DNA of 64,000 nt from Streptomyces viridochromogenes (lineage in GTDB: Bacteria > Actinomycetota > Actinomycetes > Streptomycetales > Streptomycetaceae): contig NZ_LGUR01000220.1 in the NCBI RefSeq assembly GCF_001270495.1, positions 3,749-67,748 on the forward strand, written 5' to 3'. Under the pieces are notes generated by a model. That model was not told the origin of the DNA, made no database searches, and worked only from the letters and a program-made list of their open reading frames with translations. Numbering within the stretch: position 1 is the stretch's first letter; every line of letters starts with the position of its first letter. Of this stretch, positions 24,615 to 32,474 are shown one piece after another. The position numbers were made by a program, and so were the translations under genes.

Positions 24615-25096
24615 CAGGCGTCGCCGCCGTTCACGCGCTCGTGGATGTCGATGAGGGTGGCGATGGCGTCGGGGTTGTCCGCCTCGCCGACCCACTGCCC
24701 GAGCGCGGTGAAAACGGGCACGGCGTCGCTGTCGGCGTTGAAAACGACGCAGTAGTCGCCATAGCGGTCCATCACCATGTCCCGCAGGATCGGGACCAGC
24801 GCAGTGTCCAGGACCTCCAGGGCGTCGACGGTGAGCCGGGCGGGCTCGCCGGGCGACGAGGGCTGGACCAGAGTGCCGGTGACGCGGACCAGGTCGCTGG
24901 GCTGTATGCCGTTCAGCAACTCGTGGGTGATCCGGGCGGCCTTGCTGGTGCAGGACACGATCGTGTCGGGGGCGTCCTTGGCGACGCTGTCCGGGTCGTC
25001 GGGTCGGACGACCAAGTCGAAGGTGGCGGTACCGCGCGGGCCAGGGGCGGGTGGCGCGTCGACCCAGCCGTCGACGGTGCAGTGCTTGGTGGTCAT
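24614..25096 (-). CDS. OB-fold/single-strand-binding-like protein
   Basis: 160 aa from ATG 25096 (MTTKHCTVDGWVDAPPAPG). The N-terminal 85 residues have alternating strands like an SSB/OB fold (VDGWVDAP, TATFDLVVR, TIVSCTSKAA, LVRVTGTLVQPSSP, RLTVDALEVL). A separate C-terminal region is helical (NPDAIATLIDIHERV). Nucleic-acid binding is inferred, not certain. It overlaps both neighbours. Confidence 0.55.
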   Translation of the reverse strand: MTTKHCTVDGWVDAPPAPGPRGTATFDLVVRPDDPDSVAKDAPDTIVSCTSKAARITHELLNGIQPSDLVRVTGTLVQPSSPGEPARLTVDALEVLDTALVPILRDMVMDRYGDYCVVFNADSDAVPVFTALGQWVGEADNPDAIATLIDIHERVNGGDA

Positions 25097-25299
25097 GAGT
25101 GGGCCTCCGCCAGGGTCTCGGTGGGGCGAGGGGAGCGGGGTCGGGTGGTGCGCTGGGCGATGTCCAGGAGCTCGCGGTTGCGTCGCTTCTGGGCGTCGGT
25201 GAGCGGGCGGGCCTTCGCGCCGTGGCGGTGCCAGAGCGGCGAGGCCGGCGGCTCGGGGTAGGCAAGAGCGTGGTCGACGTCGCGGTCGGTGCTGCTCAT
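25093..25299 (-). CDS. small basic hypothetical protein
   Basis: 68 aa, MSSTDRDVDHALAYPEPPASPLWHRHG, then KRRNRELLDIAQRTTRP. GGAGGG lies 5 nt before the ATG. The stop overlaps the next ATG (ATGA). No family recognised. Confidence 0.55.
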   Translation of the reverse strand: MSSTDRDVDHALAYPEPPASPLWHRHGAKARPLTDAQKRRNRELLDIAQRTTRPRSPRPTETLAEAHS

Positions 25300-25319
25300 G
25301 GAGGCCCTCCAGGTGGAGG

Positions 25320-25616
25320 TCAGGAGTGGTCGCCTTGGCCCTTGGACTTGGACTTGGGCTTCGGCGTGAGGTCGGAGGCGAACCGCCCGAGGCGGGCCTC
25401 AACGGGGTTGGCGGTGATCCAGTCCTCCGCGCATGCCTTGTGCACGGGCTCACCGGAGTGGGAGCGCATGGGCGTGGGCTGGCCGCACAGCGCGCAGGGG
25501 AGGTCCTGCCAGCGGTCGAAGTGCTGGCCGTCGCGCCAGACGAGAAGTTGACCGGGAGCCGGGATCAGGCCCGGCTCGAACGGCGGCTTCTCCTTCTTGC
25601 GTCCCCTGCCGGTCAC
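25320..25616 (-). CDS. small zinc-finger-like protein
   Basis: 98 aa from GTG 25616, overlapping the ASCH gene stop by GTGA. It contains CALCGQPTPMRSHSGEPVHKAC, a C-x2-C...H-x2-C arrangement resembling a treble-clef or HNH-like knuckle, and a Lys/Ser-rich tail. It could bind nucleic acid. Confidence 0.55.
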   Translation of the reverse strand: MTGRGRKKEKPPFEPGLIPAPGQLLVWRDGQHFDRWQDLPCALCGQPTPMRSHSGEPVHKACAEDWITANPVEARLGRFASDLTPKPKSKSKGQGDHS

Positions 25617-26053
25617 GGCCGGAAGTCGGGAAGCTGCTGGAACACGCGGCCCAGCAGGTCCGGCGACGGCTTCCAGGGCACGACTTGCCCGCGTGCGGGG
25701 ACCGGCAGCGGCAGCTCCTGGACGTCCTCGAGGACCAGGTGCCAGGCTCCCGGGTGCGCCCACTCCGAGCAGAGCGGCTTTCCTTCGGGGTCCTGGTGGC
25801 AGTCGGTGATCCGGGCGATGCCGACCACCGCGCCCGTGACCAGCTCGCGGCCGCGGATCGTGCGGCCGATCAGCGGGATGCGCAGGGCGGGCTGGTCGAC
25901 GGTCTTGCTCGTGTGCAGCAGCACCCAGCCGGTCCGCCACCGGCCGGGCCGGTTCTCAATGGTTTTGGCACCGGCGAGGATGCAGGCCGCGTACGGCTGC
26001 CTGATGCTGATGCCTCGGATCCAGTCGCCTCCGGGCAGGGTCGCGATGCTCAT
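25613..26053 (-). CDS. ASCH-domain protein
   Basis: 146 aa from ATG 26053, overlapping the GGDEF stop by ATGA. The ASCH signature is clear: GISIRQPYAACILAGAKTIENR (the IRQPYA...G-x-K-x-x-E-x-R motif), W-x-x-G-W-V-L-L-H-T-SK, then VVGIARITDCH. ASCH proteins share the PUA-like fold and bind RNA or modified nucleosides. In bacteria some hydrolyse N4-acetylcytidine. The immediate neighbours are a diguanylate cyclase and zinc-finger protein. Confidence 0.75.
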   Translation of the reverse strand: MSIATLPGGDWIRGISIRQPYAACILAGAKTIENRPGRWRTGWVLLHTSKTVDQPALRIPLIGRTIRGRELVTGAVVGIARITDCHQDPEGKPLCSEWAHPGAWHLVLEDVQELPLPVPARGQVVPWKPSPDLLGRVFQQLPDFRP

Positions 26054-26727
26054 GCGGCTCGCCCCCACACGGCCGTGCCCGGACGGCCGGCCCGGCGTCC
26101 GTTGACGGACGGCACCGCGACGTGAGCGGCGGTGGCGACGGTCGCGCGGCCGGAGTGCTTGCCGTCGTACAGAGCGGCGTCGGCTGCCCTTTGCAACGCG
26201 GTCAGGTCGCGGGAGCCGACCCCGGCCGGGGTCGCGGCGCCGACCGAGGCGGCGACGTCGACGGTGCGGCCGTCGTCCAGGACGACCGGCGTGTGCAGCA
26301 TCCGGACCAGCTGCGCGAGGCGCTGCTCCAGGCGCGCGGCGGGCAGCTCCAGGACGACTGCGAACTCATCGCCTCCGAGCCTGCCCACGGCTGCGCGCGG
26401 GCCTGCCCACGCGGTGAGCCGGGCGCCGAAGGCCGTGAGGACGGCGTCGCCTGCCGGGTGGCCCATGGTGTCGTTCACGGCCTTGAAGTGGTCGGCGTCG
26501 ACCAGGACCAGGGCCGTGTCGTCGCCGTGGCGGGCCAGGAGCCGGCGGGCGCGGGCGGTGTAAGCATCGCGGCGCAGCAGGCCGGTCAGAGGGTCGCGCT
26601 TCGTCGCAGCGAGCTGCTTGTGCAGCGCGACCGCATGGACCGCCCAGCCGGTCAACGGCACGGCGGCGGTGGTCAGCAAGAGGGTGCGCTGGCCGATCCG
26701 GCTCTGAACGCGCAGGAAGGACGACAT
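26050..26727 (-). CDS. membrane-anchored GGDEF diguanylate cyclase
   Basis: 225 aa from ATG 26727; the frame upstream of this lacks bias. One membrane helix (TLLLTTAAVPLTGWAVHAVAL, about 15-36) leads into DPLTGLLRRDAY, the Mg-binding DADHFKAVND and an intact GRLGGDEFAVVLE active site (118-122). No upstream RxxD inhibitory site is present, so product inhibition may be absent. It would make c-di-GMP, which governs Streptomyces development through BldD. First gene of a leftward operon, preceded by a terminator. Confidence 0.85.
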   Translation of the reverse strand: MSSFLRVQSRIGQRTLLLTTAAVPLTGWAVHAVALHKQLAATKRDPLTGLLRRDAYTARARRLLARHGDDTALVLVDADHFKAVNDTMGHPAGDAVLTAFGARLTAWAGPRAAVGRLGGDEFAVVLELPAARLEQRLAQLVRMLHTPVVLDDGRTVDVAASVGAATPAGVGSRDLTALQRAADAALYDGKHSGRATVATAAHVAVPSVNGRRAGRPGTAVWGRAA

Positions 26728-26766
26728 ACTTGGGTTCTCCGTCTCGTCTCGTACGGGATGGATGGG

Positions 26767-26812
26767 CCCGGGACAGCCGTCGAAGCCGGTCAAGCAGAGC
26801 GGCTGTCCCGGG
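26767..26812. terminator. 13-bp stem terminator between kinase-like and GGDEF genes
   Basis: 26767-26779 pairs exactly with 26800-26812 around 20 nt. It ends the 28627-26833 leftward unit. Confidence 0.8.
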
Positions 26813-26832
26813 GCAGAGCTACAGATCGAAGT

Positions 26833-27813
26833 TCACGCGCTGACCGCGTCCGCGTACTGCGCCTCCAGGTCGGCGCGGCCCTCGGGGTCGTCCTCCTGGT
26901 CGTCGTCCTCGTGCGGACCGTGGACGGTGCAGCGCACGTCCGGGTCGTGCATCAGCTCGCCGGTCAGGGCGCGCAGGAGATCAGTCACGTTGTAGACCGG
27001 CGCCCACGCCTGGCCCTCGCATTCGTCGTCGGCCGCGCAGCCCACCAGGACCTCGAACCCGACATCGCCCGCGCCGTCGACGTCGGTTCGCAGGGCAAGG
27101 ACGATGTGGTCCGCTCCAAGTCGGATCTCCGCGACGCGGTCGCCACCGGCGAGGACCGAGGCGTCGCGCCAGCGCCACATCGGCAGGATCTCGGGGCCGA
27201 AGTAGCGTCGCACCAGGAGCAGGTCACCCAGGCCCTCGCCGCCGTCCCAGCCGAGATCCGCCCGCCGGGCGTCACTGAGCCGCTGGAGCAGCGGCTGAAG
27301 GCGGTAGATGTTCTCCGCGACGACGACGTGGTCGAAGCCCTCGCCGGGCAGGCCGGGCCATGCGTCGACCATGGCGGCGTGCTGCGCGAGGACGACCGGC
27401 TCGGGCACGCGCCGGTTCGCTGGCCGGCCTTCCTGTCGTTCGACGCACACGGAGGCCGGGGTGGGGATGACCAGCGCGACCGTGGGCACGCCGTGGCGGC
27501 GGGCAGTCGCGATCAGGTTGGTGCGTACAGCCTGCTCGCAGTTCGTGGCGTCGATGACCGCCATCTTCCGGCGGGCGAGACGGGCCTCCAGGACGGCCTG
27601 GAGCGCGAACACGGCGTCATCTGTTGATTCCTGGCATCCCGAGTCGTCGCTGACCAGGGCCCTGAACCTGTCGAGCTCCAGGACCTGCGTGGCGGGCCAG
27701 GTGCTCGCCCACGTCGACTTGCCCGACCCGGCGGCGCCGATCAATACCACCAGCGACGGGTCGGGGATGGTCGTGTCGACGGGCAGCGCGTTGTCCAGGT
27801 GGAAGGACTTCAT
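26833..27813 (-). CDS. P-loop kinase, polynucleotide-kinase-like
   Basis: 326 aa. Walker A GAAGSGKST at residues 26-34, LELDRFRALVSDD, then MAVIDATN, the hallmark D-A-T-N strand of the Pnkp/AAA_33 kinase group, and a later ARRHGVPTVALVIPTPASVC. The C-terminal 150 residues are unrelated to the Pnkp phosphatase or ligase and contain VLAGGDRVAEIRLGADHIVLAL. A role in RNA or DNA 5'-end phosphorylation is possible. The ATG overlaps the upstream TGA (ATGA). Confidence 0.65.
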   Translation of the reverse strand: MKSFHLDNALPVDTTIPDPSLVVLIGAAGSGKSTWASTWPATQVLELDRFRALVSDDSGCQESTDDAVFALQAVLEARLARRKMAVIDATNCEQAVRTNLIATARRHGVPTVALVIPTPASVCVERQEGRPANRRVPEPVVLAQHAAMVDAWPGLPGEGFDHVVVAENIYRLQPLLQRLSDARRADLGWDGGEGLGDLLLVRRYFGPEILPMWRWRDASVLAGGDRVAEIRLGADHIVLALRTDVDGAGDVGFEVLVGCAADDECEGQAWAPVYNVTDLLRALTGELMHDPDVRCTVHGPHEDDDQEDDPEGRADLEAQYADAVSA

Positions 27814-28169
27814 TCAGTTTCTCCCTGCGGGTCAAGAGCACGGGTGGCGTAGTAGGTCTGCAGACCGGCGTTGTCGGTGATGAGCGCGGCGGCCTCGTGC
27901 AGCGGGCACGACATCTCGCCGTCGCGGTCCGGCTCGATCCGTCCGGCGGCCTGTGCGGCGGTGGTGAGCAGCTGCGCGAGGGAGCCGAAGACGCCGTCCT
28001 GGCGGTGGTCCTCGTGGTGGAGTTCGCGCAGGATCTCCGCGAGCTCTTGGCCGCCGATCTCGCCGCGCAGTTCGTCCTCGATCTGCTGGAGGGCGAGCTG
28101 GACGATTCCGGCGGAGGCGCGGACGCGGTCGATGCGCGTGCGGGGCGTGGGCCCCGGGGTCGCCGTCAC
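27810..28169 (-). CDS. hypothetical helical protein in the PycTM-kinase operon
   Basis: 119 aa from GTG 28169, overlapping the PycTM-like stop (GTGA) and, at its own end, the kinase start (ATGA). It is helical (IVQLALQQIEDELRGEIGGQ, LAEILRELHHEDH) with a CPLHEAAALI segment. Tight coupling on both sides implies a stoichiometric partner. Confidence 0.6.
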   Translation of the reverse strand: MTATPGPTPRTRIDRVRASAGIVQLALQQIEDELRGEIGGQELAEILRELHHEDHRQDGVFGSLAQLLTTAAQAAGRIEPDRDGEMSCPLHEAAALITDNAGLQTYYATRALDPQGETE

Positions 28170-28627
28170 AGCGCGGTGCCGGCGGCGGCCAGCGCGAGCA
28201 GAGCCAGAGCGGCAAGGCTGAGGTCGACCGCGCGGCGCAGGTGGACGAACTTGCGGACTGCGAGCGAGGACAGGACCCGGATGCGGGCGGCGCGGGGGTC
28301 GCCCTGCATGCAGTCGCGGATCGCGTCTTCGTCGAGCTGCGCCCAGTACGGGAAGGAGGCCCGGTCTGCGCCGCTGAGCCGGGGCCGGACGACCAGGAGC
28401 AGCAGCACGGCGGCTGCGCCCAGGGCGAGGACGGCCGCCGCGCCGAACACCTTGGTCGGCAGGGGCAGGTCCTTGTCGGCGACGGACGCGAGGCCCGCCA
28501 GGACTGCGCCGTTGAAGGCAAGCAGTAAGGACGACTTTCCGTCCGTCCTGCTGATCTCGTTGACGACGGAGGCGCAGGCGGCGTCCATGTTCTTGTCGAT
28601 GCTGGGAGCGGTGACCGTGGAGGTCAT
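28166..28627 (-). CDS. PycTM-like two-plus-one TM effector protein (DUF5706 type)
   Basis: 153 aa. EISRTDGKSSLLLAFNGAVLA is the conserved entry into membrane helix 1 of PycTM/DUF5706 proteins. Helix 2 is VFGAAAVLALGAAAVLLLLVV, a soluble RASFPYWAQLDEDAIRDCM linker follows, and helix 3 is VDLSLAALALLALAAAG. In Pycsar defence such proteins disrupt the membrane when activated by cCMP or cUMP. Here no cyclase is visible. GGAG is 9 nt upstream of the ATG. Confidence 0.7.
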   Translation of the reverse strand: MTSTVTAPSIDKNMDAACASVVNEISRTDGKSSLLLAFNGAVLAGLASVADKDLPLPTKVFGAAAVLALGAAAVLLLLVVRPRLSGADRASFPYWAQLDEDAIRDCMQGDPRAARIRVLSSLAVRKFVHLRRAVDLSLAALALLALAAAGTAL

Positions 28628-28654
28628 GGGCGGTGCTTCTCCTTGTTGTTGCCG

Positions 28655-28674
28655 GGCGGGCCGCGCGGCCCGCC
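28655..28674. terminator. 8-bp GC hairpin between leftward genes
   Basis: GGCGGGCC and GGCCCGCC flank a GCGC loop, 9 bp after the stop of the gene at 28683 in the leftward direction and upstream of the PycTM start. Confidence 0.55.
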
Positions 28675-28682
28675 GCGGGTGG

Positions 28683-28967
28683 TCAGAACGGTGGTTCGTC
28701 GGGGGTTGCGGGCAGCGGCAGGAGCCGGATGCGGAGCTCGCGCCGGTCGGACCAGCAGCCGCACGCCTCCATCTCCGGGTTCGCGCCGCCGACCCACCAG
28801 CCGCCCGCGCCCTGACAGTCGGGGCAGGAGCGGCGGGGTCGGGGCGTCAGCTCGATGCGGTGCCGGTCGGAGTGCAGCTGCCAGTGGCCGGCCTCGAGGA
28901 CGGCGGCGGCCGCGATGACCGTGACGGGCACGGCGGCCGCTACCAGCGCGGCGGTTCGGGCGCGCAC
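28683..28967 (-). CDS. small membrane-anchored zinc-knuckle protein
   Basis: 94 aa from GTG 28967. An N-terminal membrane helix (AALVAAAVPVTVIAAAAVL) is followed by CPDCQGAGGWWVGG and EACGCW, a DnaJ-like C-x2-C-x-G-x-G knuckle. Function unknown. The upstream gene ends 4 bp before the start. Confidence 0.55.
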   Translation of the reverse strand: MRARTAALVAAAVPVTVIAAAAVLEAGHWQLHSDRHRIELTPRPRRSCPDCQGAGGWWVGGANPEMEACGCWSDRRELRIRLLPLPATPDEPPF

Positions 28968-28971
28968 GACG

Positions 28972-29502
28972 TCAGGGACCGTCGAAGGGCTGGACGGTGA
29001 AGCGGGTCCCCTGCCCGGAGCTGGCGGAGGTCGCGGCGAGGAAGCCGGGGTCGGCCTGCGCGATGTCGCTCAGCAGGGCCATGATCCAGTCGGTGGGGCG
29101 CTGGAGGTCGACGCGGAGCCCGGTGAAGTCGGACAGGCGCACCTGGTGCGGGGCCGTGCCGTAGCGGCGGGCCCACAGCCGGGTGCGGATCATCTTCGCG
29201 GCCTGGGTGTCGTCGGGTCGGGCGGGGATACCGCGCGGCACCGCTCGGCAGGCGGCGGCGTGCGCGTTGGCGGCCTGGGCGGCCTCCGCCTCCGTCATCA
29301 CGTTGCCGGAGGCGTTGCGCTCCCTGCGGTGGGTGCAGCCCAGGCAGGCGGCGGCGTAGCGCGGGGTGCCCTGGTCGGTGTCGGAGGTGTAGACGAGGAC
29401 GGTCGCACCCTCCAGCGCCCGGTAGCGCTGGGAGACGAGCGTGCCCTCCGGCGTCCAGGTCTCGGGCGCGAGGGCGGGGGCAGCGCGGGTGAACAGAGCC
29501 AC
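28972..29502 (-). CDS. hypothetical protein
   Basis: 176 aa from GTG 29502, with AAGGAG 7 nt upstream. It has a C-x2-C...H region (CLGCTHRRERNASGN and later AHAAACRAV) that may form one Zn site, and a C-terminal helical part (RPTDWIMALLSDIAQADPGF). No family recognised. Part of the leftward small-gene operon. Confidence 0.6.
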   Translation of the reverse strand: MALFTRAAPALAPETWTPEGTLVSQRYRALEGATVLVYTSDTDQGTPRYAAACLGCTHRRERNASGNVMTEAEAAQAANAHAAACRAVPRGIPARPDDTQAAKMIRTRLWARRYGTAPHQVRLSDFTGLRVDLQRPTDWIMALLSDIAQADPGFLAATSASSGQGTRFTVQPFDGP

Positions 29503-29530
29503 GGTGACTCTCCTTCGAGAGGTTCGTTGA

Positions 29531-29998
29531 TCAGGCGGCGAGCCGGTGGATGACCGGGGCCGTGGAAGCGAAGTAGGTGTCGGGACTGGGCTCGAAGCCT
29601 CTGGCGCAGGGGTCGCAGCAGCCCTGAGTGCGCAGCGGGAGACAGAACCAGTACCGGCGGCTGCATTCGGGGCAGGTGGACCTTGCTGCCATCGCCCGGT
29701 CCAAGGCCCATTCCTGAGCGAGCGTCGGAATGCGCTTGGGCTTCGCCAGGTCGACGCGGAGCAGGAAGCCGCGGGTGGGGTGGATGCACGACCACTGCGG
29801 CCGGTAGGAGCACCACTTGCAGCGCAGGATCGCGACTGGTCCCTTGTTGCCTCCCGGGCTGAGGCCCATGTCCCTCAGCTGGCGTCTGGTGGCCAAGCCC
29901 TCGGGGACAGCGCCGCGGTCATACTCCGGCAGGAGCGCGTCGCTGCGTGGCACGCGCTTCACCTCGCGGGGAGGCCGCTTCTTCCGGGGGCGCGTCAT
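29531..29998 (-). CDS. hypothetical protein with two zinc ribbons
   Basis: 155 aa from ATG 29998 (MTRPRKKRPPREVKRVPRSD). A basic N-terminus precedes CKWCSYRPQWSCIHPTRGF and CPECSRRYWFC...CCDPCARG. The density of Cys suggests two Zn sites. Probably a nucleic-acid-binding adaptor. Its ATG shares a base with the TGA of a 35-aa ORF (TGATG). Confidence 0.6.
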   Translation of the reverse strand: MTRPRKKRPPREVKRVPRSDALLPEYDRGAVPEGLATRRQLRDMGLSPGGNKGPVAILRCKWCSYRPQWSCIHPTRGFLLRVDLAKPKRIPTLAQEWALDRAMAARSTCPECSRRYWFCLPLRTQGCCDPCARGFEPSPDTYFASTAPVIHRLAA

Positions 29999-30105
29999 CA
30001 CCTGTTCCAGGCGCCGGGCAGCCGGTCGGGGCGGTGCGGGTAGCGGGGGCCGGGGCGCTGCGGGCGGGGCCGGCCGATGCGGCGGCGCGGTCGGGGAATG
30101 AGCAC
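29998..30105 (-). CDS. 35-aa Arg/Pro-rich small ORF
   Basis: GTG 30105, with GGAGGA 6 nt upstream, encodes VLIPRPRRRIGRPRPQRPG... and ends TGATG into the next gene. The perfect ribosome site and translational coupling argue that it is translated. It may be only a coupling leader for the zinc-ribbon protein. Confidence 0.5.
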   Translation of the reverse strand: MLIPRPRRRIGRPRPQRPGPRYPHRPDRLPGAWNR

Positions 30106-30198
30106 GGTTGTTCCTCCAGCGGGTCGGTGGCAGGGACGGCGGCGCCCCACCGGCGATGGGCTGTCCGGCGGGCGCGTGGTGCTGTGCGGTGATGCGCG

Positions 30199-30432
30199 CT
30201 ACGGCGTGTTGGTGTCGGCCGTGGTCGGCGCGGTGGTGGCCGCGGGGGTCTGGGGCGGGGTGGTGCTCTGGTCGTCCGCGTTGGTGTGGGAGCCGAGCAC
30301 GACCGCGAGGACGGCCGCGGCGGCCAGCACCAGGCGCAGCAGGAGCGGCATCTTCTTCTTGGCCGGGGCGGTGGGCTGCGCGGGTATGAACCAGCCCTGC
30401 ACCGGCTGCGGGGTCTGGGTGTTGTGCGCCAT
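30199..30432 (-). CDS. small single-pass membrane protein
   Basis: 77 aa. A Gln/Pro-rich cytoplasmic start (MAHNTQTPQPVQGWFIPAQP), KKK, then a membrane helix (LLLRLVLAAAAVLAVVLGS) and a Thr/Pro-rich outer tail. AAGGAG lies 8 nt upstream of the ATG. This design recurs in Streptomyces plasmid transfer/spread clusters. Confidence 0.6.
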   Translation of the reverse strand: MAHNTQTPQPVQGWFIPAQPTAPAKKKMPLLLRLVLAAAAVLAVVLGSHTNADDQSTTPPQTPAATTAPTTADTNTP

Positions 30433-30501
30433 GGCGGATCTCCTTGCGGATCGGCGGGAGGACTGGAGCGGTGTGGTGGTGCGCGGCCGGACGGCCTGTC
30501 C

Positions 30502-30539
30502 GGTCCTCGCTCACCGCGCCGGGGCGGTGAGCGAGGACC
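30502..30539. terminator. 15-bp stem terminator
   Basis: 30502-30516 pairs exactly with 30525-30539, 18 bp beyond the stop of the membrane protein at 30558. Confidence 0.85.
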
Positions 30540-30557
30540 AGGCGGAGCGTCCGGAGG

Positions 30558-31334
30558 TCAGTCCTGGAAGGGGCAGTTGCCGTGCGAGGGCTGGTCGACG
30601 GGCTCGGCCGGAGCGGGCACGTAGACGTGGACGTGGTTCTCGGGCCGTACGGAGACCTTGGCCGGGCGCCCGGCGACGACGCGGCGGCGCAGGGTCAAGC
30701 CGCGCATCGCGAACGCGGAGAGGAACGTCCAGGCGAGGACGCTGAGTCCGACCGCGACGGGGCGGCTGGCGTCCGGGGTGGTCGTCCAGACCATCCAGAC
30801 CGTTGCCGCGCCGTGTGCCGCCCACAGTGCTCGTACGCCGTTGTTCCGGGAGAGGTAGCCGAGGACCAGGCCGACGATGCCGGTGAGCAGCCACAGCGTG
30901 TAGACGGTGGAGCCTTCGACCGGGAGGCCGGCGGCGTGCTGCGCGATGTACGTGCGCACCGGCTGGTCGACGACGGCGGCCACGCCGTTGGAGGTGTCGA
31001 CGCCGATCTGCACCTTGGGCACGGCGGTGAGCAGTTGGTGCAGCGCCTCGAGGACGACTTCGCCTGCGGCCTGGGCCATCAGCACGGCGAAGGAGACTCC
31101 GGCCACCATCAGGACGGCGCGGATCCAGGGGGCCATGTGCCGGAGTCCGGCGTCGGGGGCGCTGAGTACGTCTTCCCACATGTTGTGCAGGACGCCGTCC
31201 TCTTCCCACGCGGTGTCCCACCAGGCGCGCAGCGCGGCGAACCGCGGCTCCTTGGGCGGTGCCTTCGGGAAGGGCACGGGGAGGTAGGTGAGCTCCTGGC
31301 GGTTCTGGCCGTGGGTGTGGTCGTTGGACTGCAC
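30558..31334 (-). CDS. polytopic membrane protein of the transfer block
   Basis: 258 aa from GTG 31334, with GGAG 8 nt upstream; the longer frame to 31532 lacks a start site and bias. Soluble N-terminus (WWDTAWEEDGVLHNMWEDVL), then membrane segments AVLMVAGVSFAVLMAQ, VYTLWLLTGIVGLVLGYL, ALWAAHGAATVWMVW and VAVGLSVLAWTFLSAFAM, and a soluble tail. Probably a spread (Spd-like) or transfer-channel component. Confidence 0.6.
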   Translation of the reverse strand: MQSNDHTHGQNRQELTYLPVPFPKAPPKEPRFAALRAWWDTAWEEDGVLHNMWEDVLSAPDAGLRHMAPWIRAVLMVAGVSFAVLMAQAAGEVVLEALHQLLTAVPKVQIGVDTSNGVAAVVDQPVRTYIAQHAAGLPVEGSTVYTLWLLTGIVGLVLGYLSRNNGVRALWAAHGAATVWMVWTTTPDASRPVAVGLSVLAWTFLSAFAMRGLTLRRRVVAGRPAKVSVRPENHVHVYVPAPAEPVDQPSHGNCPFQD

Positions 31335-31570
31335 GGGGCGACTCCAAGGGTGTCGGTGGGTGGGCACGGAGAAGTGCGAGTGGGCCACGCGGTGAGCGGC
31401 GGGCCTGGGGGCATCGGCTGCGGGGCGGCGGGCAGCCCCCGGGGGCCGGGGCGATGACCACGGCCGCGACGGGATCGGCTGCGACTGGCCGCAGGGCCGG
31501 ATGGCCTGTCCCGCACCCGAAGCCCGGCCCATGCGGCGGGGTGTCGGATGCGAGGCAGAGCGTCCGGAGT

Positions 31571-32080
31571 TCAGTGGACGTCGTTGCGGGTGCGGGAGAA
31601 CATCCCGCGCTGGTTGCTGGTGTTGTTGATCTGCGTGTTCTGGGTGACCGGGCCCTCGTACACGTTCTTGGTGACCGCGTTGCGGGCCTTGTTGATCGCG
31701 CCGCCGATCGCGGTGGCGACCATCGCGACGCCCGCGAAGGGGAGAGTCACCATGAGGACGCCGTAGAGCGTGACGGAGGCCAGGCCCTGGAGGACCAGCC
31801 AGGCCCCGCAGCCGATGCCGGTGACGCCGGCGCCCACGCCGATGCTCGCGACGGCGATCCCGGCCGCCCAGGCGGGCACGATCCGCTTGTCGTCCTGATG
31901 GACGGGCGGGGCGTCGCCGTAGGGGGGCAGCGGGGTGTCGTCGCGGAACGACGTCGGGATGTGCCGCACGACGGGCACCTCGGGGCGGAAGTTCTCTTCG
32001 ATGATCCGCTGGGCTTCGGCCTTGGCTTCGGCGTCGGTCATCGGGCGGGTGATGCGGTCGGCGTCCACGGTGTTCTCCAT
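31571..32080 (-). CDS. membrane protein, transfer block
   Basis: 169 aa, MENTVDADRITRPMTDAEAK... An acidic N-terminus is followed by two hydrophobic segments (WAAGIAVASIGVGAGVTGIG, ASVTLYGVLMVTLPFAGVAMVA) and an Asn/Thr/Gln-rich C-terminus (GPVTQNTQINNTSNQRG). It belongs with the plasmid spread-type proteins. It lies between a terminator upstream (32096-32128) and an intergenic region downstream. Confidence 0.6.
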   Translation of the reverse strand: MENTVDADRITRPMTDAEAKAEAQRIIEENFRPEVPVVRHIPTSFRDDTPLPPYGDAPPVHQDDKRIVPAWAAGIAVASIGVGAGVTGIGCGAWLVLQGLASVTLYGVLMVTLPFAGVAMVATAIGGAINKARNAVTKNVYEGPVTQNTQINNTSNQRGMFSRTRNDVH

Positions 32081-32095
32081 CCGGGCAGATGCGGG

Positions 32096-32128
32096 GCGCC
32101 CTCCCGGCCGTGATGGCGGGGAGGGCGC
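32096..32128. terminator. 10-bp stem hairpin
   Basis: GCGCCCTCCC at 32096-32105 and GGGAGGGCGC at 32119-32128. The same stem sequence is used again at 32391-32423, suggesting recent duplication or gene-by-gene shuffling. Confidence 0.75.
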
Positions 32129-32149
32129 AGGGGGCGGGGGCGGGGCGGT

Positions 32150-32341
32150 TCAGCCGATGCTGCTGAGCATTCCGGCGATGCTGCTGATGAAGCTGGTGAC
32201 GGCGGGGGCGATGCCGGTGGAGGCGAGGGTGAAGCCGAACAGGACGGCGGCGAGTGCGGGCCAGATACGTAGGTAGCCGGTGCGGAGCAGGATCAGCACG
32301 GCGATTCCGGCGAGGACGACCAGGGAGACGGTCAGCGCCAC
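32150..32341 (-). CDS. small two-helix membrane protein
   Basis: 63 aa from GTG 32341, with AAGGAG upstream. Two hydrophobic stretches (LTVSLVVLAGIAVLILL and WPALAAVLFGFTLAS) and a small C-terminal helix (AVTSFISSIAGML). Size and place next to the FtsK-like gene resemble SpdA/SpdD-like plasmid spread proteins. Confidence 0.6.
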   Translation of the reverse strand: MALTVSLVVLAGIAVLILLRTGYLRIWPALAAVLFGFTLASTGIAPAVTSFISSIAGMLSSIG

Positions 32342-32390
32342 GGTGGGGAACTCCTTCGGGAAGGTCGGCGTAGATGACGCCGATGCGGGA

Positions 32391-32423
32391 GCGCCCTCCC
32401 GGCCGGGGCGGCGGGGAGGGCGC
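32391..32423. terminator. 10-bp stem hairpin, same sequence as 32096-32128
   Basis: GCGCCCTCCC at 32391-32400 and GGGAGGGCGC at 32414-32423, between the FtsK-like gene (stop 32475) and the gene starting at 32341. Confidence 0.75.
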
Positions 32424-32474
32424 AGCGGGTGGGGCAGTGAGGGCGCCCTGGGTTCGTTCTCGGGGCGCCGGTGA

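Noticed and set aside
26050..26793. Earlier start (26793) for the GGDEF protein
   Set aside because: The added residues lie over the upstream terminator and its flank; ATG 26727 directly precedes the membrane helix.
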